Assembly: GCF_008831285.2 (NCBI RefSeq)
Contig: NC_045148.1
Location: forward strand, 16,036,802 to 16,100,801
Direction of reading: 5' to 3'
DNA from: Nymphaea colorata
Lineage: Eukaryota; Streptophyta; Magnoliopsida; Nymphaeales; Nymphaeaceae
DNA: 64,000 bases
Below the pieces are notes generated by a model. That model had not been told where the DNA came from, did no database searches, and saw nothing but the letters and a program-made list of their open reading frames with translations. A program made the position numbers and the translations under genes. This document shows, piece after piece, positions 48,943 through 61,880 of this stretch. Position 1 is the stretch's first letter. Every line of letters starts with the position of its first letter.

Positions 48943-51900
48943 TTGCTTCATACAAGCACGTTGTGCTCCAGATGTGCACCGAGAAGATCTGAAAAAGGCC
49001 AAGGTCTCACGAAGAACAGACAATGCATCAGAATGCAAGATGGCACCATTGCTTCTGTTTGTTGAACTCATTTATACATGCGTATGAGGTTCTAGCATAT
49101 GTACTCAAGGAGTATACTCAAAGAGAATGGTGTACAAGCCGTAGCAGAGTGTTTCACTTATTAAATAAAATTATGCGTTCTCCTGAGATCTCGATGACAG
49201 AGGAGCGTATCTTATTCTTGTAAGAAGCAAGGACGACCGCAACAGATAACCATCCTTGCGAAAGGAGTGCAGAGCAGCAGAGAACGTGATGATTGGTTGT
49301 CGCAAACTTATTTAATCCTTCAATGGCATGCCATAAACGGCTAAAGACAAGCGGTAAAGCCTGCAAATTTAATGAGTGGCTCACTGCTGTTAGGCAGGTT
49401 GAATGCAACAACTATAATAAGAGTTCTTTCAGCGAGTTGACGGGAACGTCCCGTCAGATTAACTAGTGCAGAAGCTCGCCTCTCATTGTGGGCTGGTAAT
49501 TAAGCTCAACTAGCCGACCGGCGAAGCTTTGTTCTGTTGATTACTTTTCTGTGCCGAAAAGTCCTTAGTTACTAGTTCTGCTTCTCTAAGATAAGGATCC
49601 ATTCACAGGCCTCAACCCCTATCTTCATTCTCTCATGAAAACTCATTTTTGGTGTTGCTTCGATCAGTTTGATCATGAACTTATCACGGACTCTGGACTC
49701 ACTGACAATGTAAAATTTACGTAAAAATGAGGGTGGTTCGTCGTTGGTAGCTCATGCTGCTCATCTGCTGAATCAGTAAATAAGTAGCCGAACGTGAGCC
49801 GAGCCACTTTAATTTGGTGTCCTTTCTTAAGCATTGGCTTAATACTTTTCTTAAGCCACTTTAGTTAGGGCAGGAAAAGGGCAATGCTATTGCTATTAAG
49901 ATTGGGACTACTGTCGGCAGCTTGCTTCTGCTGAAAACTAAATGGGGGACTGTCTTTGACCGGTTTGGGAAGGTCGTCTCTAATTGGGTACTTCCAAGGT
50001 GATTCGTCTTTTCTGATATGTTATATCTCGTCCTCCCGACTCTCTTCAATGAGACCCAGTAGCCACAGCTCAGCTTCATAAGTTCGACTGATGGGTTAAG
50101 TGGGTCAGCTTCACTCCGATCGAACAGTTAGTTAACTGCAACATAGCCCCATGATCACCTTGGTTGATCGATTTAGATGAGCAGGTTTTACACTCTAGAC
50201 TAGCTCTTCATGTGAAAAATGGTATCATCATTTTAAATCAAACTGTCAGTAGAGCTGTGACCAATGAACAGATAGTTTTACAACTTCAATGGTGATCTGA
50301 GAATATCGTGATCCCATTTAGATTCAAATGACAATTACTTCAAAATGATTGCCTACATTTGAGGCCATGTATAAAAGACTAGGACATGCCAGCCCATGCC
50401 AAAATAAAGGACGCGGTTTCAAGTCCAATGCCTTGCCAATGTTGTCTGACAAACGAAAGCCAAGAAAAAAGCACTGGTACTGATATGTTCCCCCCTAGCA
50501 AACTAGAGGGTGCCCATTTCCATCTGTCTGTCTGCATTTAAGCGTCATAAGATTCTCTTTCTGCTGATCTGCCTGCTTCGACATCATTGTACTTTCTCTT
50601 CTGCAACTTCATCTTCATCTTTTTATCATTTTGTTTCCTTGGTCCGTATTTGTACGCAGATGCACGTGCCCAGGTACCTAGAAAATGACAGGATTCCTCC
50701 TCCCACAAACCAGCCTCCCTGAGAGCCTGCAAGTTTCTGCAAATCTTTGAAGCCTTGTTAACCCATTATCTTGAAAGTTAGTCTTTTATCACACACACAT
50801 ATATATATATATATATACAGGCAGAGGTGTAGATGAGATGCAACCGCACTCAATTATTTATAATATCCACTTTTTTTGCTGACAATTATAAGGCTAAGTT
50901 AAGATGCTACCCACATGGTTAACTAACGAAAGATGGATTTATCTTAATCCTTTGAAACTGTGCACGGCTATGAATCGCCATTCATATGTGTGAAATTTCT
51001 TCCTGCTTAATAATTTTCACTAATCACCAGGGATCATGTCTCTAATTTTCGCTTATAATTCTGCACACCAGTTTAACAGAGAATGAAGCTGAAATGGCCA
51101 GGAAAAACCGGCCGCTGATATTGAGCCTACAGAGCTTTTCTATGGATAAAGCCCTAGTCATACTCTTTCGTTGGTATCGCGGTAAGCCTGACATTGTAAA
51201 ATAGGAGACAAGTGATGAGCTGATGGGGGAAGTACTGAATTGCTCGTTGTGAACACAACTGGTCAGGATTTGTCTGTCAAAGAGTTACCGAGCCTTTATT
51301 TCGATAGTTTTCCCATGCTTTACAATCTCCGGTTCTCTACTATACATGTTACAACTGCTTCTTTGTTTCTAGAGGACAAACATCTGGAACCTAACAATCT
51401 GCCAAGTCATGATAGGTAATGGAGTTAGGACCAGTAGTACCAGCCCTACTTACACTCCCGCATTCAAGTACTTTTCAAAATCTCCGTTTTTAATCCGCTG
51501 TTCTGACCAAATTTGACCATGTAGAATGAAGTGTTTTTATATGGTTTAGCTGCTGGAAGAGATGTTTACCGGATTTTAAAGCATTAGAGTTCAACGGTAC
51601 TAAAAACCATTACAAACATATTTTTTATGCTATCAGCAAAAAAAGAAAAGGGTCAAGGGTCGTTTCTTATCAAATCAACCATCTAGTTCATACTTCGTCT
51701 ACTTAAATAGTCATAAGTAATGTTAGAAACTTAACAAATGAGATCCAAATGGTTCGTATATTTTCATTTCTATAATGCATAAGTTGCCATTATCCGACCA
51801 AAAGAAATTCCCTTAACATCCCAGCGGCCATCCCTCCGCGCCCAAACAGATCGGTTTAACCCTCAATCATAAAATTGGCTTATTTTAAACCAGTAATTAT

Positions 51901-52493
51901 TTGATCCACTAGTTTTTGAGAAGTTCGAACTAAGGACTACTTGAGCAAGTATTGTCTCGCTTGTGAAAGAATCACGTTGTAGTACCACATGGATGACCCC
52001 AGACTGTAAGGTGGCACAGGCCGCAAAGTGTCCGGATCCAATACTTATCGAGTAATCAGCTTGAGAAGGACCTGTCAAGTTGGGGGGCTTGATCACACAC
52101 ACGCTGCAATATTAACCACCGTATGAAGTGGAAGGAAACCATAAAAAAGTCACGAATCCAAGCACATCTGAAAGGAGGACGAAGATGATGGGCCATTTCA
52201 TTAATTTGATAAAAGATTCTCGTTGGCGCGCGTTTCAAAACTTTATCAGTAATAATGCATGCCTTTGAGAAATGCTTTTCCATGCGTACATTAATGCTGA
52301 AAAATAGCATACCCGTATTGGGTAAACAACTGGTGACTAGCATCTGTTTCTTTGATATTCATATCACGAGGAAAAAGATCATCATTTCCAACATTTATTC
52401 TGCCGCAGTACAATCTTCGATGTACCGTAAGCAAACAAGTTCACGGCGTCTATAATTAGTCTTCTTACCCCATTGTTAGTTAGCAGTGGAACT
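48943..52493. other. Intergenic spacer, no gene recognised
   Basis: The part nearest 48943-50000 would hold the promoter and 5' part of the MIR319 primary transcript. No coding frame with a known domain is visible. There is an (AT)n tract at 50799-50817 and a possible polymerase III-type B box at about 50428-50440 (GGTTTCAAGTCCAATGCC), a weak hint of a SINE relic. The last few hundred bases are the likely 3' UTR of the NAC gene. Confidence 0.45.
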
Positions 52494-54408
52494 TCAATGA
52501 CTCTGCCAGAAGGATTCAAAATTAATAGGAGCTTGCAGCCCAATACTGGAATCAGGCGTGATGAATGCACTCAAGTGCGCATTTGGTGCACCTGTTTGCT
52601 GGTGAACGTTGTTGATCATATTCATCTGCATTGCCCTCAGCATGTTTGAACTCGACGACGAAGGAACATTTAGGGTAAAGAAACCATTGCCAATCAATGG
52701 AGAAAGAGGATTCTGAGCCCTTGCAAAAAGGAAGCTCGGATCCGCATTTACGCGGTTATCACAAGCAATGTCAGCGGTGGTGGCAGTCATGTTAATGATG
52801 TTTTCATGAACATTGTGGTCGAAACTGGATGCCGTTGAATTTCCAATTTTCCTGGATATCTCTGACAATTCTGAATTAGATTCTCCACAATAATCATTTT
52901 CGGGAAATTCCAGCTTCCCCAGGTCCACTGTGAAATTCGTCGCGTTGGATGGTGAGTGCTGTAAATGCGGCAGGGGGGCCGGCCTTTTTCCAGCATGGCG
53001 CTTTTGAAACACCCTGCATACCACCCACTCTTGCTGCAAGCAATCAAATAACCAGTGAATATGCAATAGTTTGTGAACATCAACAAGAACATTTCTGCGG
53101 CCTTCTCACATGCAAAGATTTTCCCATCTGTTGATGGTGTATCTGCGGTTTAGCATATCAATCTTAGCAGATAGTCTCATCCAAACGGAGCACTAGGCTC
53201 GGTCCCCATGAGAATGTTCTCAGTTGACATACTGGAGGAGGACGGGTCATTCGAGCTCTCACAATAAGCCCTCATGGGAAAGATCTTGACATGCTGGAAG
53301 TACTTGTCTTCACATACCTTTGGGAGTTTAGGAGGAAATTTTGAGGCGAGTCGGTATTCGTGCATGACCCAGTTGGTTTTTTCTCCTTTTGGAGCTCTCC
53401 CTTTGTAGAAGACCAGTGTTTTCTTCGAACCCACGTGAACTCCTGATGATGAAATTTCTTTATCCTTTCCAGTTGTCTTCCAGTATCCAGCTTCTGTCGC
53501 CCTGTTTGTCCTCAAACCAGTTGGGTACTTTCTGTCCCTTGGGCTAAAGAAATACCAGTCTCTCTCGCCCATGCTAGCCTTTCCTGCATAAACAACAAGC
53601 GTACTCTATATATAATAGCTCGGGGAGTATGAATTTGCAACAGGAAGAATACGAAGAAAAAGAATTCAAATTCAGCTAGTTGTTAAGGAGAAAATCAGCC
53701 GACTCAAGTCATTTATAGCAATAGTTGGACGAGTTTAAATTTTAAAACGCCTAGTTAGACTTTCTAGTCAACCGCCCAAATGCTCTCTCCTTTGGGGTCT
53801 CGGAAGCGTCATTGACAAACTCACAGTCGTGTTGACATGATAGGGAAAAAAATCCATTCTGTACAGAATTCAGCTCCATTAACCCGGAGAGTTGATCAGT
53901 CAGGGTTTACCTTGATTACATATACTCATCACCTCGGCTCCAGTTTCAGCTGTAATATTGTTATACTACTGAAATAAAGAAATAGATGTTTGGCATTCCC
54001 AAAACAACCAGGTATTATATGACAGAAGAAGCTCATACATTAATTGCAGGAGGACCCTTTTCAACGTACCTAAACTAAATATTCATAAGCACGAAACCAA
54101 TTAAAAAGCTCTATATTTGCAATAGCTAAGAACCTCTATCAGTTGATCAGATCATAAAATTAATCACTTGCTAAGAGTCACGAGTTGAACTCAAAAGGTG
54201 ACTGGTCTGCTCGTCGAAAGAAAGGTAAGTAACGAAGTAATGTGTTGTGCCAATTACCAGGAAGGTCCCAGGGCTCGCACTTGTTGAGATCAACAACGCT
54301 GATTGCTTTAGCAACAAAAGCAGCGTCCGCCACCTTATGAGTGAGATAATAGGTAAGTAGTTCCTCATCTGTCGGATGAAATCTAAAGCCAGGAGGGAGA
54401 GTCTCCAT
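52494..54408 (-). CDS. NAC domain transcription factor (NAM/CUC/ORE1-like), three exons
   Basis: Minus-strand exons 54408-54258, 53583-53318 and 53033-52494 join in frame to 318 residues. All five NAC subdomains are readable: [19 protein letters not shown] (residue 4 on), [50 protein letters not shown], and [20 protein letters not shown] followed by HEYRLASK, with [11 protein letters not shown] opening exon 3. The two introns sit at the usual NAC places, after EPWDLP(G) and after the HEYRL segment. NAC proteins are nuclear DNA-binding dimers. The pattern fits the NAM/CUC/ORE1 group, which acts in organ boundaries or senescence; I cannot choose the orthologue. KTTGKD replaces the more common KATGKD. 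The tail is Ser/Asn-rich and ends [12 protein letters not shown] see no miR164 target site in exon 3, although many relatives carry one. Confidence 0.95.
53034..53317 (-). other. Second intron of the NAC gene
   Basis: The donor CCAAAG|GTATGT and acceptor GCTTGCAG|CAAGAG give a phase 0 junction that restores [15 protein letters not shown]. The ends are canonical GT-AG. The intron has 284 bases. Confidence 0.9.
53584..54257 (-). other. First intron of the NAC gene
   Basis: The donor CTTCCTG|GTAATT and acceptor TATGCAG|GAAAGG rejoin [16 protein letters not shown], as in other NAC genes. The ends are canonical GT-AG. The intron has 674 bases. Confidence 0.9.
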
Positions 54409-54530
54409 TTGGGGACCTTTCTGCTTGGAAATCTTTTGGCCCTAGTACTCCATAGATGATGAGGAGAGATGACCGGGTACGTAGTTCAGTGATGCAGAGG
54501 AGAGAACTAGAAGTTGGAGATGTTGGTTAG

Positions 54531-54540
54531 ATATAAATAG
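54531..54540 (-). promoter_or_regulatory. TATA box of the NAC gene
   Basis: The coding strand reads CTATTTATAT, about 123 bases upstream of the start codon. This would allow a leader of roughly 90 bases. Motif and distance both suit a plant core promoter. Confidence 0.6.
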
Positions 54541-56834
54541 TACTGAAAGCACAAGGGAAAGGCCACCCACTCCTTAAATTTGTTGGAGACAAATCGCCTC
54601 ATAATCTGAGCTAACACTTGGCTATAAACGGTGTGAAATCCGTTTCTGGTCCACCAAGAAAGAATCATATAATCAATCTTATTGAGAAGCAGTCATACCC
54701 ACCACCAACGGCTCTTACCTGTTGAACACGACAGAGAGCTAAAATTGACGCTTCAATAATCAAAGATCTGTGCGTCACAAGCTGCTCTGACGACTGCTGC
54801 CTAGGGTGGATGACTTGGTGGCTGAAATTTGTTGATGCTTAAATATGAAAGCCAAAACTCCAAGGTCTATAAGCTCTCTTCTCGGATTCTGATCATGAAA
54901 TTAAATTAACTCACGAAAGTAATGGAACTTTTACGGGCTCCAAGTTTCCCCGTCACTTCCGGATCTTCACTGCTTTGGCCAACATCGGCTTCGTTAAAAT
55001 TGAGGTGATGGTGGTATTCTTATTTCTTTATTAGGTGAAATAAGCAAGATTTGTTTTCAAAGACAATATGGAAGTGTTTAAAACGAAACTGGATGGTGGA
55101 GTAACCTGACGTTGGTATTTAAAGGTTGGCAGGAAAAAAGAATCAGTAGTTCATATTTAATAATTACTGGAGCGTCAGGATTAATGTATCTGAAACCAGA
55201 GTACAAATGCAGGTTTTTTCTTGCAAAATGAAATCTCCCTTAAATATTTGAGCCTTATTTGGCAAGGTTTCCTCAAATCTGCACAAGAGATAAAGGTGAC
55301 TTTAATTTATGCTGAATATTGGCGAGCAAGGCCAGGTAGTGACTTGTAAGAAGACTAGAATGTGAAGAATATCAGGTTGAAGGTCTTGGATCAAATCCCA
55401 ATTCTAGAATTTTGTTCTGAAAACCTTCTATGGTGTTCTTCACCTAATGGTCACCGGGTTCCTGAGTCATCCAGATCAAAGAAAAAACATATGAAGGAAC
55501 GGAGCTTATGAAAGGTCATGATCTCCTCTTTTGTTCATTAATGGACACCTGGTTGACTTGAAAAGGCGGGTGCTCCGCCCCTTTTTTATTGGTAATTCAA
55601 AAGCAAACTTTGTCAGTTAGTGAATTCTTTCAATTTTCTAGGAACTGCAACTGAATTTTATGAAAAATTACATATATTGTTACAAAATTCTTGTCTGAAA
55701 ATATTGACGATGAGCACGAACGGATCCATCTTACATCAGTAAGATCACAGACTGATGTGTCCCAAGGACCCAAATGGTCGCCCCTTAAATTATTGGAGCG
55801 GCCCACCGGGAAGCAATGTAGGTCAAGATCCTCTTACATACCTGCTTTGGTGGGGATGTAGGAAGCCACTTCGAGATCTTGGAAAGATTTTCTCAGAAGC
55901 AATTGATCAGCCTGCGAACTCCTTGCTCTTCATTTGTTGCCTCTTATCAATGCAGAACATTTCATTGGACTCTCAATATAATCTTTCTAATCATATACTC
56001 ACTATCTCTCTCCCCCCCACATTGACGTTTAGTTGGTTCGCGAAATTCTACCTCTATTCAAGCTAAGTGAGTCAATTTTTTGCGCTCATCTTAATTATTG
56101 GCCATAAGTGAGAAGCATGATTGCAAAAGCAAAGCATGGATGGGGTGGTTGAAGACTACAACAACCAATCCTGCACCCTCTCTCTCGTTAAAAGAGTAAG
56201 ATTTTACGAGTTCTAGAACATGATTTCTTTTAGATGAACCGCATCCATAAGACAGGCCACCTACATACACATTCATTCAGAATGGGGGAAGGGATTATAA
56301 CAATATTGAAAGTTGCGTAATCTGCTAGCCACCAAAGGATTACCTACCACTTTGGAAGAATGAACTCCAACGCTAGGGGCGGAGCCATCATTTTTTTCAG
56401 GAGCGGGCCAAAGAATTCGCGGGTCGAGCCAGGAAGAGCGAGCCAAACTAAAAAAAAATTGATTTTTTCAATATTTTTTTTTCCTGTACTCACTCGGCCA
56501 TGGCCTCGATGGGGCCCCCTCCCTCCGCCCCTGTGCAACACCCAACACCGCCCGCCCAATGAGCCCGCTGATTCGCTTCTTGCCCGTAATTTTTGCTTCT
56601 CAGGTATTATAATGCTTTTTAATTTCTTTTTTTTTTAGTAGAAGAATCTGAAAATATGAAAACAACAATAACAATCATTCCTTTACCGCTCCATTTTATG
56701 ACTATTTTTCCATCATTTTTGTCCCTTCTTGTGGCGCTTTTTTGTGGGGGAAGATTATTTCCCATAATCCAAAGTCCAAAGGGGGCTTTTAGATTTCCTC
56801 GTTTTATGTAAAAGCAACATCCAAGGGCCTCCGC

Positions 56835-56852
56835 TATATATATATATATATA
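56835..56852. repeat. (TA)n microsatellite
   Basis: About nine TA units in spacer DNA. Confidence 0.85.
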
Positions 56853-57538
56853 GGATTTCTTCTGCAAAAGTTGAGCACATATAGAAAAAAAAAAAAAAAC
56901 AGAAATGTTAATTAAGATACTATTTTATGATTCTTATAAGTGGAAATTTGCTTAACAAGGGCTTCACCCTTTCCGGTGTTTGGCTCCACATTTTCCCTTG
57001 AACTAATACATGGAACCTTTTTGAGAGTATGACACATGAGTGCACATTGTGGATGTTTAGGTCACACAACAGTTGGTGTTTTCGTCAATATTCTGATATA
57101 TCTGGTGTCATCCTTGCCGGGCACACAGTTTTTTCGTCAGCTTTCAATTTTTTGGCAAAAATTTTTTTTGATACAATTCCAAAAGGATGCCTAGTTACCT
57201 CTTTATCTTTTCAGTCCAATAGGCGTTGAAAACATTAAAGTGGAGAGATATTTTGTGTAGCTCTTTTAAGTCAAATTACATCTTTTGTTCTCCTTTTCTT
57301 CTTTTTAGATATCATTTTGGTTGACGGATATAATTTGGCAAATTGTCCTTCTACTTTAACGTTTTCAATGATGGCTCACTGGAAGAATTTATTAAAAGTC
57401 AAGCACCTATTTATTTATTCTTAAAGGTTGGTGCTGATTCGATATTTAGCTGAAATTGAGTGGTTTTCATAATTTTCTCTTTTTTCATAATTCGTCGTCC
57501 ACCCATCACATGAAAAATACGTTGCCTAACATGGGGAA

Positions 57539-57710
57539 CCTCCAGGGGCGGAAGGGGGCCGGCTTAATAAAAAAAAATTACATTAAAAAAATATAATTTT
57601 GAAACTGCACCATTTATTTTTTTGGATTTGAATTCAATTTGGTTCTACTAGATCAAAAAGTTAGACTGTCGGCTCGCCCCTGAAAAAAATCCTGGCTGGG
57701 AACCTCAACA
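57539..57710. repeat. Dispersed repeat with GGGGCGG-type ends
   Basis: The block opens CCAGGGGCGGAAGGGGGCCG and closes CGGCTCGCCCCTGAAAAAAA followed by TCCTGGCT. Read from the other strand it begins AGCCAGGATTTTTTTCAGGG, a start I associate with a very common plant dispersed repeat. A related GGGGCGGAGCCATCATTTTT start is at 56377-56396. The centre is AT-rich. The class is not certain. Confidence 0.5.
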
Positions 57711-58629
57711 ACCTTTCCAGGCTAATAGGTGGTTGCAAACCGGCAAGGAAATTTTTTCCTTTTTCAATTCAATAAAATTTAGTTTCATTCCTTTGCCGTT
57801 CACCATGCAGTCGAAAATGTTCCAATAGCGACCTTGGCTACTTAGCTCAGTCATTCGGCATAGCGACCTTGGCTACCCCTTTTTCTGGCTTTATGGTAGG
57901 TGTCCCGATGCTATCTTTATCTATATTTTTAAATATATTTGAGGTTGTTGATGTGGGTTAGTGTCTACATTTTGTAAGGTAGAATCACAATTTTCGTGAG
58001 ATAAATTAAGAAATTGTTTTGAATATTTCATATACAAGACAATTGTTAGCGCAAATTTATTTCTTCAAATAACTATTTATTTCTTCAAATAACTTTGCAT
58101 GTGAAACAATCCACACTCATTGGCGAAACAACCTTTCATTGCTTTACAAAAATAAAAAGTAAAAACCCAAAGCTATTGTTACTCATAGAATTAAATTGCT
58201 TTTAATTTTTCCACTGAGCAAAAGATAATTCCATTGTCTCGATGAAGGTTGAAGGCTTCTTTCTTTCCCTCATCATAAAAAATAGTTTGGTTTTAACTAT
58301 AGTGCACAATCAAGTTATGATATTCTCAAGAGAGTTGGCACAATGATCGAAGTAGGAGTTGGTAGGCAGCCAGTTTTTGTTTGAAATCTTCAAGGAGTCA
58401 ACCTCATATGCTGCAAAAAGGACCACTTGATGTGCAAGCTGAAGCATGTTGGCGAGGCAACTTGAAGTACTGAAAGCAGGTCATGTACTTTAAAAGGACA
58501 AGGAATTAGGTAAGGGCTTCAACCTTCTACCCAGTGATGGGGCTTTAGTCTTTTGTTTGGCGATGGGAAACCCTGCTTATATAGTAATCATTGTAATACA
58601 ACAAAAATTTAGTATCATATTAAAGATTG

Positions 58630-59060
58630 GGAGAGATTTTCGAAGGCTTATAAAAAAATTGTAAAAGCAATTGGTTGTTTGGTCCTTAACATTTTCGAGG
58701 GCTGAAATTGAAACACTATGAAGCGATCCACCAAACCAAGGGCTTAAACTTGGTGTGGGTGTAGGTTGGTCCATTACAATTGTATCATAAGACGGTTCTA
58801 CACTCAAATCTGATGTCCCACACTATTAGACACTTGTGCCTTAGAAAGGATGGATTGTAACACTTCAAAAAATAAGTGGTTATTCAAAATTTTGAGAGAT
58901 TTTCAAGTGTTTATAAAAGAAGGTGTTAAAATGGTTGGTTGTTCTGGTTCTAAGTCCTTTTTTATATTGTTACCTAACTGTTAAGGGAAAGATTGAGATC
59001 TGTCGAACCAAAAACCCGAGCCTGGTGTGAGTATAGGTTGGAGTCACACTCTTAAATGTC
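58630..59060 (+). repeat. Diverged direct duplication, period about 273 bp
   Basis: Blocks GAGAGATTTTC, TTTATAAAA, GGTTGGTTGTT, CTTGGTGTGGGTGTAGGTTGG (second copy CCTGGTGTGAGTATAGGTTGG) recur in the same order from 58631 and from 58904. The copies are strongly diverged. The structure suggests two members of one repeat family or an old tandem duplication. Confidence 0.6.
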
Positions 59061-59568
59061 AATCTAACAGCTTAAGTTGGTGTACACATCATAAAATTAA
59101 CGAGGTTAAAACATCCAATTTACTTAAAAATCTGGCTTTCAAGGTTCATTCTCATTAGAAAACTTTTATGTAACATAATTCAAGATCACTAGAACTAAAC
59201 AGAGTCCCTTAAACAACCTGACCATCTTCGGCATGCCCCTTAAACATTTACCGATTTTTCGCTTTGTGTTGTAGGAAATTATAGCACCATCAGTCCGACG
59301 TAGCGACTTGTCCCAAGCACAGAGTCCAACCTTTCCCCGATGCGCAGTTCCTTTGCTTACCTCTCAAAGCCATCAAGAAACAAGAACATGATGACAAAGT
59401 GAAAGGAACATGTTTCGATTATGCTAAAGATCACGCGGTTGTCCCGAACGAGCACCACGCCACGTGCATCATCCTGGCGCATCAGCGAAGAAAGATTTTC
59501 TCTTTTCTTGTATGATTGTTGTGAGACGGAAACGGAAGATGCCCAACATGTTCCATATCCGGACAAAT

Positions 59569-59874
59569 CCCATCGCTGTTTCCTCATCAACAGAAAGCCA
59601 CGTAAATGAAATTTTCTGATTTCTTTCCTTCCATTATGTTGGTATCATTAAAATTACTTGAAGAACGATTCCCATCGCCGTTTCCTCATCAACAGAAAGC
59701 CACGTAAATGAAATTTTTTGATTTCTTTCCTTCCATTATGTTGGTATCATTAAAATTACTTGAAGAACGATTCCCATCGCTGTTTCCTCATCAACAGAAA
59801 GCCACGTAAATGAAATTTTTTGATTTCTTTCCTTCCATTATGTTGGTAACATTAAAATTACTTAAAGAACGATT
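59569..59874 (+). repeat. Three near-identical 102-bp tandem copies
   Basis: CCCATCGC(T/C)GTTTCCTCATC starts at 59569, 59671 and 59773, and each copy runs to AAGAACGATT. Only a handful of differences are visible among the three, so the amplification is recent compared with the rest of the spacer. Confidence 0.97.
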
Positions 59875-61735
59875 TCACATGGATATCCAAACTTTACAAG
59901 GGAAACTATGTCAGAGAATTTTCTCAGATTGAGTCTTTGTGCTTCAGAAATCTAACAAGTTCTACAAAGAAAAAAAAAACTGTGTCTATAGATTTATAGC
60001 ATAAATCAACCCGGGAGAAGAAATTAATCCAGGGGCCGAAAAGCAGAGGAACGTCCATACCCCGAAGAAACAAACGGCAGCACGTAATGAAAATAAAACA
60101 GAAGATGCAGTGTGATGAGGATAAGAAGCTTAACCGACACCATAAGGATGAGGATAACCTTTTGGTGGCATGTGCCGTCGCGCTGCTTTTAGGACAAGAG
60201 AACAATGGCATGAGCAAGGAGTGGCGGAGGCCGGAGGGGAAGGAATTCCACTTTCCCCGGCCCACTGCCCGTCACTTTCTTTCTCCTCCGCTCAATCAAG
60301 ATTAGAATCCAATGCATGCATTCCCTCTGTTCCCGCCCGCGAGCGGTTCAGTTATTGCAGGATCCGCCGGGCATGGCAGCGCTGGCCGGAACCAGAAATG
60401 ATATAACTTATATTTTAATCGTATTAAACTTTTGGACACAGGGAAGCCTTAACATTCAGCCTTTACTCTTTTAGTCTAATCAATTCCAACTCTTAGACCG
60501 GTGAATGGAGCCTTTTTTTTTTCAGCACAGCTCTTAGACTTGAAGGTCACATCCGACATGACGGGGACGAGGGCCGCCGGCTTTGACCACTTCCGCCGCC
60601 CTACGTCGGCCGTTCCGGATCCGCCTCTCTTTTCTCTTGTTTGCATTAGTTAAGTTTAATTGATCAGTTAGGTTGACATCCAAAGCGCAGAAACGAAACC
60701 TAACCATTGAAATCCAGTGACGTTGACGAAGCGGCGAGAAGGCTTGCAGCCAAGAGAAGCGAATCCCACCGAAAGATGTGCGATTCGCCAAATCTTGGAC
60801 AGCTCGCTGACGTTCAACAGAGTTCGAATCTCACACATGCCCACACCCACCACGACATCACGTTAATAAAAGGTGAATGTTCAGCCTTTCACGGGCCTAG
60901 CGTTCATCTATCTTTTTTGGATTATGAACTAGACCAAACTATTTTTTTGGGATTATGAACGAGACGAAGAGTCTATCACTTATTTATGTTATTGTAAACT
61001 ATGGGGAAGGTGATCATAAGGTTTTATCACAACATAGGCCTATCTACTTTCATACCTATCTACCTATCTACTTTCATACAAAATGTGGTCCCTTGAAAGA
61101 AAGTCCCAACTGAAGACTATATGTCATTAAAGAAGGCGACCAACATCGTTCTACTAGATAATGAACATTCACTTGCTCACCCACGCGTGACTCTACGCGG
61201 TTGTAGAACGCAGCATATGCGTCTAATGAGAGAATTTATACGCACCTTATTGCGCATACAAACGCTACGTCTGAAGAACCTACCTGATTCCCCAATGATG
61301 GACTTGCACTTTCAAATGAACTAATAACTATGATACATTTATACGCTTTGTCGCTGCACTTTTCATGTGTATTGCTTTTTGTTTGACTTAGCGTTCGCTT
61401 GAATCTTGCATGTTTTCCGAGCAATGCATAAATTAACCAAACAATTTCCTGACTTGACCGGCGATACATAATCGGTCGAAATGAAATTTTACCAGCCAAA
61501 TTAAAGCTCCAAAACAAGGCATGGGCGCTTCATGTGACTGCTCAAATTTTTTATAAAGATGGGATAAGTAAAAAAAAAAACAGTTACAGGCTTTTTATGA
61601 AGACAAGACCGAGAGGGAAAAAATAGGCGTGCGCTTCTGCTATAAGTATTAATATGCAACTCTGGTCAAGTTTTTCGGGGTTTGAGAATTAATGGATTTC
61701 TAGTAGAGTAGAAGAAATCCGCTCCCTTCACACGT

Positions 61736-61880
61736 AGGGGGAGTTAAACCATGCCTTAATATAACTGGTCAACAGCTGGCAGTTTGGCAGTTTTACAGAT
61801 AGGAGTTAATCCATCGGCCTTAACCCGGTCATTACCCGTCAGTTTTTTGGTTTTTACAGATGGGCGTTAACCATCGTCTT
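61736..61880. repeat. Decayed 61-bp tandem repeat, about two copies
   Basis: The string TTTTACAGAT followed by a GGGAGTTAA-type block occurs at about 61791 and again 61 bases later, preceded each time by CNGGTCA...CAGTTT. A partial earlier copy (GGGGGAGTTAAACCATGCCTT) precedes them. Copies are diverged. Confidence 0.7.

Noticed and set aside
48758-48979. 73-residue frame on the minus strand
   Set aside because: It overlaps the MIR319 hairpin; the conservation is at the RNA level and the frame has no domain.
59569-59874. Repeat array considered as CRISPR
   Set aside because: The copies are contiguous 102-bp tandem units without spacers, in plant nuclear DNA.
60750-60850. tRNA-like B box (GTTCGAATCTC)
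   Set aside because: No matching A box or cloverleaf stems upstream.
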